Of a DNA stretch of 64,000 nucleotides, positions 27,500-38,100 are shown one piece after another. This DNA comes from CAWUIH01 sp963922495 (lineage in GTDB: Bacteria > Pseudomonadota > Gammaproteobacteria > Coxiellales > Coxiellaceae): assembly GCA_963922495.1 (NCBI GenBank), contig CAWUIH010000002.1, forward strand, positions 1 to 64,000. Reading direction: 5' to 3'. The position numbers and the translations under genes are program-made. The stretch's first letter is position 1. Every line of letters starts with the position of its first letter. The notes below the pieces were generated by a model. The model made no database searches and had not been told where the DNA came from. It worked only from the letters and a program-made list of their open reading frames with translations.

Positions 27500-29119
27500 A
27501 TGACATACTATTCACCAGCAACGAAATTATGGTTAAAACCCAACGTCCTAGCGGAACCGTTAATCTTTAATTGGTATGCCTGGTCATTTTTAGTTTCACC
27601 CGCAACAGCTGCGATGTTAATTCATAACAAATACTTGGCGCTAATTCAGTCGTATTTGAATGACCCACAGTTACACGCGCAAGCCTTACAAAATGAATCA
27701 ATGCAAGGTGGGCCATTTATTCGTACAAACGCTTTGATTGAAGAAAATATTGCAAAGTTGTACGAGGAAATGCTGAGTAAGTGCGGTCCACAGATGGAGT
27801 TAGCAAAGGCTATCACACAGATGGAACAATTGTTGCAAACATACGGCACTGGTGGCTCACTAGAAGATTGTTATGAAAAAGTTCCGATTCCATTGCGTGG
27901 CTACGTCGAACTTTTTTATGACTTACGGCAACAAGCTAATTTTCGTTTAATTGAAGCACTATTGTATTGCAGCCCTTATAACTTAGAAAAACATCAAACG
28001 GTTATGTTTTCTGAAGTAACAAAAGATTACCGTGAGTTTATCATCAACACACCGCGTTTTGCCAATGATGAGCAAGTAATACTATCATTACCATTTCATA
28101 GTCCATTCTATGATACTATTTTCCAGTCACGGTCTAAGCCAATGCGCTATGATAGGTTGTGCGGCCTGTTTCATCAATATAATATAATTCAAGAAGATAA
28201 ATCTCGATTATTACGTTATTTTACCGATCAACCTTCGTCATCTGAATATCCACTGAGTATACTGAAAGGAAATCAGATTCGAGTTCGATACTTTGGACAC
28301 GCCTGTGTGTTAATTCAATCAGCTCATTGTAGTATCATGATTGACCCTATCATTAGCTATCAATATAGTGGCGCAGATGATCGCTATACATATGCCGACT
28401 TACCAGATAGTATTGATTATCTGTTAATAACTCATGCGCATCAGGATCATGTGATTATTGAACATTTACTCCAACTTCGTCATAAAGTTAAACAAGTCAT
28501 TGTCCCTAAGAGTGACTGTGGTCAGTTACAAGATCCCTCTTTAAAATTATTTTTTCAACATATTGGATTCCAAGACGTGATGGAAATTGATGATATGGAA
28601 AAGATTCTAATTCCTAATGGTTCAATTACTGGAATTCCTTTTCTAGGTGAACACGGTGATCTCAACATTCAGACCAAAAAAGCGCATCTAATTGAGTTAT
28701 TCGGCAAGAAAATCATGTGTGCTGCTGACTCTAATAATATCGAACCAGTACTTTATGAGCATGTAAGAAAAATTATTGGTAATGTTGACATACTTTTTAT
28801 TGGTATGGAATGTGAAGGGGCGCCACTTTCATGGGTATATGGTCCATTATTGGCAAAAAAAGTTACTCGAAAAAATGACCAAATGCGTCGATTGAATGGT
28901 TCTAATTATGCAAGCGCAATCCGGTTAGTTAAAAGTCTGAGATGTCAAAGGGCATACGTATATGCTTTAGCAAAGGAGCCTTGGTTCAGTTATGTATTAA
29001 ATATTAATCATCGTCAAGACTCACCGATTATCATCGATTCTAACCGATTTGTTGACAATTGTCGTTCAGAAGGTATTGAGTCAGAAGTTTTATTTATTAA
29101 AAAAGAGATTTTACTGTGA
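27500..29119 (+). CDS. CmlA-like NRPS-associated amino-acid beta-hydroxylase
   Basis: This 539-residue protein has an N-terminal helical domain followed by a metallo-beta-lactamase fold with HAHQDH at 312-317 and further ligand candidates in the Asp/His blocks after it. Length, the two-domain layout and the N-terminal LKPNV..EPL...W..LVSP opening resemble CmlA, the diiron monooxygenase that beta-hydroxylates an amino acid while it is tethered to an NRPS T domain. It acts in the cytosol on a carrier-bound residue. The gene is sandwiched between NRPS1 (15-bp gap, ribosome-binding site AGAAGGAA) and NRPS2 (stop overlaps the GTG start), so it is co-translated with them. The residue it modifies is unknown; a neighbouring module is most likely. 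A plain hydrolase is the alternative. Confidence 0.75.
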   Translation: MTYYSPATKLWLKPNVLAEPLIFNWYAWSFLVSPATAAMLIHNKYLALIQSYLNDPQLHAQALQNESMQGGPFIRTNALIEENIAKLYEEMLSKCGPQMELAKAITQMEQLLQTYGTGGSLEDCYEKVPIPLRGYVELFYDLRQQANFRLIEALLYCSPYNLEKHQTVMFSEVTKDYREFIINTPRFANDEQVILSLPFHSPFYDTIFQSRSKPMRYDRLCGLFHQYNIIQEDKSRLLRYFTDQPSSSEYPLSILKGNQIRVRYFGHACVLIQSAHCSIMIDPIISYQYSGADDRYTYADLPDSIDYLLITHAHQDHVIIEHLLQLRHKVKQVIVPKSDCGQLQDPSLKLFFQHIGFQDVMEIDDMEKILIPNGSITGIPFLGEHGDLNIQTKKAHLIELFGKKIMCAADSNNIEPVLYEHVRKIIGNVDILFIGMECEGAPLSWVYGPLLAKKVTRKNDQMRRLNGSNYASAIRLVKSLRCQRAYVYALAKEPWFSYVLNINHRQDSPIIIDSNRFVDNCRSEGIESEVLFIKKEILL

Positions 29120-32100
29120 CCAAGCTTAATAAATTACAGTCATTTATTGAGTATTGTCGGCAACGAGGTATTTATTTTTGGCGGCAAGGACAGAACTTGA
29201 AATGTCATATCACTAAAAGTTGTACTCTTACGTCAGAACAACGTAGTTTTATTAAACGCCATAAAACTGAATTGCTTGATATGGTTCCAACGTATGGCGA
29301 TTCTGAAAAAGTGGTACTAACTATTTTACCTTTGATGGCTTTACAGCAAGGTATTCTATTTCATTCGATCGTAGATACTGATGCAAACAACTATTTTGTG
29401 CAGGCTCATTGGACTTATCGTCAGCCGATTGATTCATCACTGTTGAAAACAGCGTGGACCCGTTGTTTTAAGCAATACGATGTATTAAGAGTGGCATTTA
29501 ATTGGGATACCGCTGAGCAGTTAGTACAGATTATATACGATAGTGTCAATGTACCTTGGCAAGAAGTTGATTTACTTCACAAAACGGCAGAACATTCCAA
29601 TGTATTGATTGAAGATTTCATGGAAAGGGACCGACAACGAGGTTTCCGGTTAGATCAGCCTAGTCCTGTTCGTTTATGCTTATTCAAAGTGGATAAGTCA
29701 ACGTCAGTTTTTGTGTTCAGCTTTCATCACATTTTACTCGACGGTTGGAGTGTGTCTTTATTACTAGAATACATTCACCAGGAATATTGGTGTTTGTACA
29801 ACTCACAAAAAAAGGCGCAATTATCAGCTCCAAGTATGGCGGATTACGTTAACTGGATTCAGATGCATCAAGTAATTGATGAGGCATTTTGGACTAATTA
29901 CTTGAAGAAATTCGATGGAGCAACAATTATCCCGGGGCAAACAAGACCATTAGAATTAAAATCAGTCACAAAAACAGTGGCGGTGTATACGTTAAATTCC
30001 TCTGGCCAATTATCTGATAAGTTAGCAAAATTCTGCCAGCAGCATGGTTTTACCGTAAATGCTGTTATTCAGCTAGCTTGGATACGATGTTTAATAGCAG
30101 CTAGCTGTCAAACCACGATAAGTTACGGTTTGGTTGTTTCCGGTCGAGCTAACGCTTATGCTAACGTTGATCGAGTGGTTGGATTGTTAATTAATACGTT
30201 GCCGCTCATCTATGAATTAAAACCAGGCCAAACCGTATTAAATCATTTACATTTGTTACAGTCGATTATTAATGATTTGAACACTAATAGCGATATTGGA
30301 CTACGTGATCTAAAAGAAATTGCTCAGTGTATTAATGAACCTTTATTTAACGTCATTGTCGCATTCGAGAATTATCCAATTGCAAAGGTTAATGAAGTTA
30401 ATCAGTTGCAGATTAGCAATTATCAGGTTTATGAACAGAATAACTATCCACTTAGTTTAACAGTAGCCTTGATTAATAATGAGGTGAGAATTAAAGCAAA
30501 TTATGACTCAAAAGCTTACAAATCAGCTGTCATCGAGCAACTTGTAACGCGTTGGATTTTGTGTATACGAAAAATTATTCAATACCCAGAAGTTGATTTA
30601 ACATCACTTGATTTACTAACTGATCACGAACGGTTTGCCATGCTGGATAAATATCAATCTCATCCTGTATCGCCTGCTATTCACACAATTGATCTATTTT
30701 TGGCTCAAGTCAAGCGTGATCCAACAGCACTTGCAGTGATGGATCCTCATGAAGAGCTAACCTATGCTCAATTAGATCAGAAATCCAATGCATTAGCATT
30801 TAGATTACAGACACGACATGATGTCGTACAGGGTGATCTTATTGCTATCCGTATGATGCGTAGTTGTAATCTAATTGTAGCCTTATTGGGCGTGATAAAG
30901 GTAAGAGCAGCGTTTTTACTTTTAGATGGCACTCAACCAGAGATACATCTGAAGAAGCTAACTGGACATGCACAAGCTAAGTTAGTACTGACGGAAAAAC
31001 ATTTTGAAGGGTTTCGGGATTACGGTTTTTCTTGGCAAAACGATGAATCAGCGAACGACCTAGCTTATGTTATCTACACTTCAGGCTCAACTGGTAAACC
31101 CAAGGCTGTGATGATTAGCCAATCTGCTATATCCCACCATGTAACTTGGTTTCAGTCTCATTACCGAACTTTCCAAGGTAAGAAAATCCTATGTCGTACC
31201 TCAATAGCATTTGATGTTGCCCTACATGAAATTTTTTGTGGGCTTGCCAGCGGTATGGCATTGGTAATGTGTGACGAAACGATCATGCGTGACGGTTTAT
31301 TGCTTATTCGACAAATTATGGATGATCAGGTGTCTATTTTACATGTTGTGCCGTCTCTGTTACGTGTCATGTTGGCTTACGATGAATTTCAGATGTGCGA
31401 TTCATTGGAGCGAGTTTACTGTGCTGGTGAGGTGCTCGATGCCTCATTGATAGAGAAGTTTTATCAGGTGTTACCAGCTGCAACACTGTGGAATGCTTAT
31501 GGGCCAACTGAAGCGACGATTTACACGACCTTACAGCATTGTAATCCTCGTAATATCAAAGCCGAAGTGGTGCCGATTGGTAAACCTATTGTAGGGGCCA
31601 ATTGTTACGTATTGGACCCATATAAGCAACTACAACCTCCTAGCTTTTTAGGTGAATTACATATATCTGGCCCAGGATGCGCCGTTGGATATTTGAGAAT
31701 GTCTGATCAGACACAGCAGAAATTTATTACTAACCCTCATCATGATGATATATCAGTTATGTATGCAACAGGCGATATGGTAGGTTACGATCCAGATGGA
31801 TTACTTTTCTACCATGATCGCTATGATCAACAAATAAAAATACGTGGTTATCGGGTAGAACTTGAAGAAGTGCGGCAATTACTCATGCAGCATCCAGGGG
31901 TATCTGATGCGAAAGTTATTTTAAATCAACGGGATTCTCATAAACAATTAATTGCTTATTATATTGTAGAGAGTGGTTGTAAGACAACGATTAACGATTT
32001 AATTCAATTTTGTGAACAGCATATGTTATCGTATATGCGACCAACCGAATTTATTATTGTTGATAATTGGCCACGTCAGTTGAGTGGTAAAATTGATGTA

Positions 32101-35100
32101 AAACGTTTACCTCTTATCGCATTTGAATCGTCTAATGAGGCAACATCAAGCATACAGTCAACTAATCTCATTGAACAGAAATTATTAACGATTTGGCAAG
32201 CAACGCTGAATAAAAAGTCGGTTACCATTTATGACGATTTTTTTGCCTGTGGTGGTGACTCAATTAGTGCAATTCTATTAGTAGCTCGGGCACGTAAGCA
32301 AAAAATTTATTTTAGTGTTGCCGACGTTTTTAAGTGGTCTACAATACATCAACTTGCTCAAAGAGTGGATATCAATTCTCGACTAGTAGAAGAATCGGTT
32401 TATCCAGTTCGCGTTGCACCCGAACGATTGAGAGCATTAGCAAAATACTGGCCTGATATTATCGATGCGTATCCGTTGGCACCTTTACAACGAGGATTAT
32501 TATTCCACTATCAGTTTGATCATTCTGATCACACTTATGTCCAACAGATTACTTTGTGTATTGCTGGATCTATCAATGCTATTGCGTTTGAAAAAGCTTG
32601 TGCGGCTGTAGTTGACCATTACGATATTTTTCGCACAGTTTTTTATTGGATAGAAGATCAAGAACCGTTACAGTGTGTTTTACGCCAGGGGATTGTGGAT
32701 TTGGAAGTTTGTAATTCGCTCGACGAACAGCAGTTGCGACAAGATCGTCAACACGGTTTCGATTTGACTAAGCTACCACTTATCCGATTTAAGTTAGCCT
32801 TATCGACAGATGACGTACAACGTCTCGTGATTAGTTTCCATCATATCATTTGCGATGGCTGGTCTTTTTCACAAGTCATTAAAACTCTGGGTCAAGCGTA
32901 TCAGCGTGCATTGCATAATCAAAATCCACTAGTTACTAAGGTGCCTGTTCCATTTGTTCACTTTATTAATTTGGTTAGTCAGAAAGGATTTGACCAAGCT
33001 TTTTGGCAAGACTACTTGACTGATCATCGTATTCCCACGCGATGTATTACAGATTTTAATCCAGAGCGTCGAATACTAAGAACTACTGAACAATGTTATC
33101 ACCGTATGGATCTTGGCAATGAGTTGACTGAACGCATTCAGAACTATGCTGCTCACCTTAAAATAACTGTAAATTGTTTATTTCAGTGTTTATGGGGTAT
33201 GGTATTGTCAATTTATGCTAATAGTTCTGACGCTGTATTTGGCGTAACCGTTTCGGGGCGTCCCACCGATTTGGAAAATGTTGAACAATTAGTGGGCATG
33301 TTAATTAACACGATTCCAGTTAGGATCATCTGCCCGTCCGATTCCATTGCGGCTTGGTTACTCAATCAACAGCAGCAATGGCTAAACTTATCTGAGCAAT
33401 CGCATACTCCATTAACTAAGATTAAAGAATTTATCGATTACCCTTCAGAACAGTTATTTGATAGTTTACTCGTTTTTGAAAATCTGCCCCTAAGCGAAGG
33501 CAGTGAGAATTGGGGTAACCAATGTTCACTATCGCTAGAAACCGTCTTCAGTCAAACAGAATATCCACTAGAGTTAAATGTTACGAACAATCAAACACTG
33601 AAACTTAACTTGCTGTATAACCCAGCTCTATACCTATCTGATACAGCTGCTAATATATTGCGACGATTGTGTTTTCTACTAAAACGAATTGTACAATTGG
33701 ATTGCAATGCAAATGTCTCTGATCTCTACCAATTGCCGCCAATAGAGCAGAAAAAATTGCTGAATTGGAGTAATGGTCCATTTATCTCCTTTACAGCACA
33801 ACCTAGCATATTACAACAATTTTACTATCAGGTGCGCCAGTATCCTGAACGTGAGGCAGTCGTTGATGGGGAGCGTCGCTTTACTTATGCTACTTTGCAT
33901 GCGTTATCTAATCATATCGCAAATCAATTGCAAGCTAACTCAGTCGGTCGTGGTGAACTTGTTGCTTTATGCTTGGATCGTTCGGTTGAGTTTTTAATCG
34001 GGATGTTAGCTATTTTAAAAGTTGGTGGTGTTTTCGTACCGATGGATTCTGGTTACCCAGCTGAACGCATTGACTATATGTTATCAGATTCAGGTGCTCG
34101 AATAGTATTGACTGATAGTAAAGTGCGTTCTTGTCATTCATCTATTATGCAACGGCAATTTTTAGATTTGGACATACTATGTCGTCAGTCTATTGGTCCT
34201 TTAAAACAAGATTTCGATGCAATAGTTGCAGATCCCAATGATTGGGCTTATGTGATGTATACATCAGGCTCAACGGGATCTCCTAAGGGAGCAATCACCC
34301 ATCATGCCGGTGCGTGGAATCATATATTAGCTGAAATTGAAGCCTTGCAACTGTGGAATGGTTTCAACTTCCTACAAAGCGCAGCGGCTTCCTCGGATAT
34401 CTCAGTATGGCAATTCTTGGCACCACTGATGGTGGGTGGTAAGATCGTTATTATAAAAGATATGACTGATATGCCATTGCTTCATCATTTAGTTATTGAT
34501 GAAGCCATTACACTAGTTGAGCTGGTCCCTGTGGTACTTAATTTGTGGTTAGATCATATTGTTGCAGCGGCGCTGGATCCACGTGCGATAAAAGCACTAA
34601 AATGGGTGATGGCGGTTGGTGAAGCTGTCCCGATTGCCTTGGTTAATCGTTGGTTAAGTCTATTTCCTACCATTCCGTTAGTCGATGCCTATGGTCCTAC
34701 TGAAGCATCGGATGACGTATGTCAAGCTGTTATCGATAAACCGTTAACAGCTTCACTTACTACAGTGCCGATTGGACAACCAATTGCAAACATGTCCGTA
34801 ATGGTCCTTGATAAGCAACAACGTTTGTCTCCAATTGGTGTGATAGGTGAAATTTGTATCAGCGGAGTAGGAGTAGGTCCCGGATATTGGAAGCAATCTC
34901 ACAAGACGGAGGCTAGCTTCGTTGAAAATCCTCATGCGACACACACGTTCGGTAAACGCCTCTATAAAACTGGTGATTTAGGACGTTGGCGTGCTAACGG
35001 CGCATTAGAATTCTTAGGTCGTGTTGATAATCAGGTACAAATTAATGGTTTTCGAGTTGAAATCGGTGAGATTGAATCGGTAATAGGACAACATGTAGCA

Positions 35101-38100
35101 ATCAAAGCTACCGTGGTTATGACTCGTGAGGTCTGTGAAGATAAAAAACTGGTAGCTTATTACTTGCTACATAAGGTAGAACAAATAAAACCAGATGACA
35201 TTCGCCGATATTTAGAAAGGCGCTTACCACGACATATGGTACCCAGCTTGTATGTTGAACTCGAATCATTTCCAGTTGGTCCTAGTGGTAAAATTGCACG
35301 TGATCAGTTGCCTAATCCTGTATACGCTGAGTATCAAGATAACAGTAGCCTTGAGTTCAACCAGATTGAGCAGAAATTATCTGCCTTTTGGTGTGAAGTA
35401 TTAAATGTTAAGTGTATAAATCGGCAGGATAATTTCTTTCTATTAGGTGGCCATTCATTGTTGGCAACGCGATTATTAACTCGTGTTCGTACGTATTTTT
35501 CCGTTAAAATGATATTGCAAGATATTTTTGATTATCCTACCTTAGCGGATCAAGCACAATGGATTGAGCAACACCTTAATGAAAACAAAACTGATACGCT
35601 GCAAATACCGATTGTTGATCGTTCACAGCTACAACCGTTGTCCTATGCTCAACAACGATTATGGTTTTTGCATCAGTACGAAACGGGACTGCACTCCACT
35701 AATCGCTACCATATTCCACTTGCGTTGTCGTTGCACGGTGAGCTGGACCAAAAACGACTTAAACAAGCGCTACAATATTTGCTAAACCGTCATGAAATTT
35801 TTCGTACACAATTTATTGAGCGAGATGGTAAACCTTACCAGAAAATATTGTCAGAATGTCCCATCGCTTGGGTAGAAGAAACTGTACACGATTCGTTGCA
35901 GAAACGTATAAGAGAGGTTTGTAAGGTACCATTTTCATTAGAAAAAATACCGTTGATTCGATTTTATTGTTTTAAACAAGGGCCCATTGATCATACTTTG
36001 GTGATTGTTCAGCACCACATCATCAGCGATGCGTGGTCTCTAAACGTATTTATTGAAGAATTATCTATCGGCTACCACCAGTTGTATGAAGGAAAGTCGA
36101 TTGAATTGGCACCGTTATCGCACCAATACGTAGATTTTGCTGTTTGGCAACGTCAATCATTACAGGGAGAACAATTAACACGATTACTTGAATACTGGAA
36201 AAAGTATTTAGCTGATATTTCTCCTTTAGAATTGCCGACTGACTTCGTCCGCCCACTGCGTTTATCTTACCAAGGTGGTCAGATACGTTTTGATTTGCGG
36301 GAATCACTTTATCAGAGGCTTAATCAACTGGCCGATGGTTATAAAACCACATTATTTACCATACTGTATAGTGTTTTTGGCATATTAATGAGTCGATTAT
36401 CTGGACAATGCGATCTGGTGGTCGGTGTGCCAGTAGCAAATCGCAATCACCCACTAACAGAAAAGATGATAGGATTTTTCATCAACACATTACCTGTTCG
36501 TTTCAATGAGAGTAATCAATCAACAGTTGCATCACTAATCCATGCCATGAGAATAAATTTGTTATCAGTATACGATCATCAAGATTTACCGTTTGATAAG
36601 TTAGTGAGTGACTTAGCAGTTACACGTAGTGAGCGTCATCACCCAATTTTCCAAGTAATGTTTAACTTACAAAATGCTTATGAATCCATTGCAGTAAATT
36701 TACCCCGTTTACAAGTAGATGAAGTTGAGCTCGATATTATTACTACTAAATGTGATTTGACAGTTGGTCTGTGGACGCAAGGTAGCAATACACTAGCCGG
36801 ATGTTTTGAATATAACGCTAGTTTGTTTAAGCGAGAGACAGTTACTCGTTGGCTAGAATACTATCTATATTTACTTGAACAAACTGTACTAAATCCACAC
36901 CAAAGTGTGATGCAGTTGTCTATTATGCCTGTGTCTGAGTATCATCAGATCACTAAAGTATACAATAATACAGTTAACCATGCGTGGCGTTCTAAAAATT
37001 TACCAGATGCTTTTGCTGAATCCGTGCGCTGTTATCCTGATCGTATTGCAGTTAAATACTATGATCAGCAATTAAATTATCGACAATTAGATGAGCGAGC
37101 TAATGCCGTTGCCAGTCAAGTAAGTAAATTGCAACCTGGCGTGTGTGTTGGGGTGCTGATTCCACCTAGTCCAAACTACATTATAGCAATTTTAGGTATT
37201 TTAAAGGCAGGATCTGCGTACGTGCCTTTGTCTTTAGCCGATCCTGTAAGGCGACTGAAATACATTATTGATGATGCAACAATATCGGTAGTATTAACAA
37301 TAGATCAGATTTTGTCTACAGATTATCGTGATGCGCTTACAGAATGCTGTGATTTAATACTAATGGATCAAACCACAGTATTACCGTCATTTAACCCAAC
37401 TCAACCAATATTAGCTGAACACTTCGGTTACGTCATGTACACGTCAGGAACAACGGGCGGACCTAAGTCAGTGCCAATTACTCAGGGCTCTGTTGCTAAT
37501 TTTATTAAAAATAACCGGTGGATTAAACTAAGTGAGAGAGATGTGTTTGCTTTGGTATCCGATATCTCATTTGATGCGACAACCTTTGAGATTTGGGGTG
37601 CGTTACTAAATGGTGCAGCGCTAGTCATAATGGACAAAGATACTATACTGGATCATCAACAATTTTATACCAATTTACTAAAGGAACGTATATCTGTTCT
37701 ATTTCAAACACCGCGTTTATTTGATCACCATATACAACATCGTAAAGATATTTATGCAACCTTACGATACTTATTATTAGGAGGTGACGTTATTAGCATG
37801 AGCAGCTTAACAGAATTGTTTACTGACGCTAAATGTACACCTCAGCATGTATTAAATGGTTATGGGCCAACTGAAAGTACGGTTTTTGTGACTATACATA
37901 ATATAACCACTAATGATTTGCGAAAAAATGCTATCCCCATTGGTCGACCAATTGATAATCGTCAGATTTACGTGCTTGATGTGCAAAAAAGATGTGTGCC
38001 GACAGGTGTAGTCGGTGAATTATGGATTGGAGGTGAGGGTTTAACACCCAGTTGGGATAACCAATCGCTTTTCCCTTCAGGAGATTTAGGTTACTGGACT

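Noticed and set aside
27500..29119. Calling the MBL-fold protein a beta-lactamase or generic hydrolase
   Set aside because: It is about 540 residues with a long N-terminal helical domain and CmlA-like opening and sits between NRPS genes, which fits the NRPS hydroxylase family better.
32360..32600. C5 as a dual condensation/epimerisation domain
   Set aside because: The extra N-terminal HHxxxxxGD motif that marks dual domains is not visible; only the normal HHIICDG site is present.
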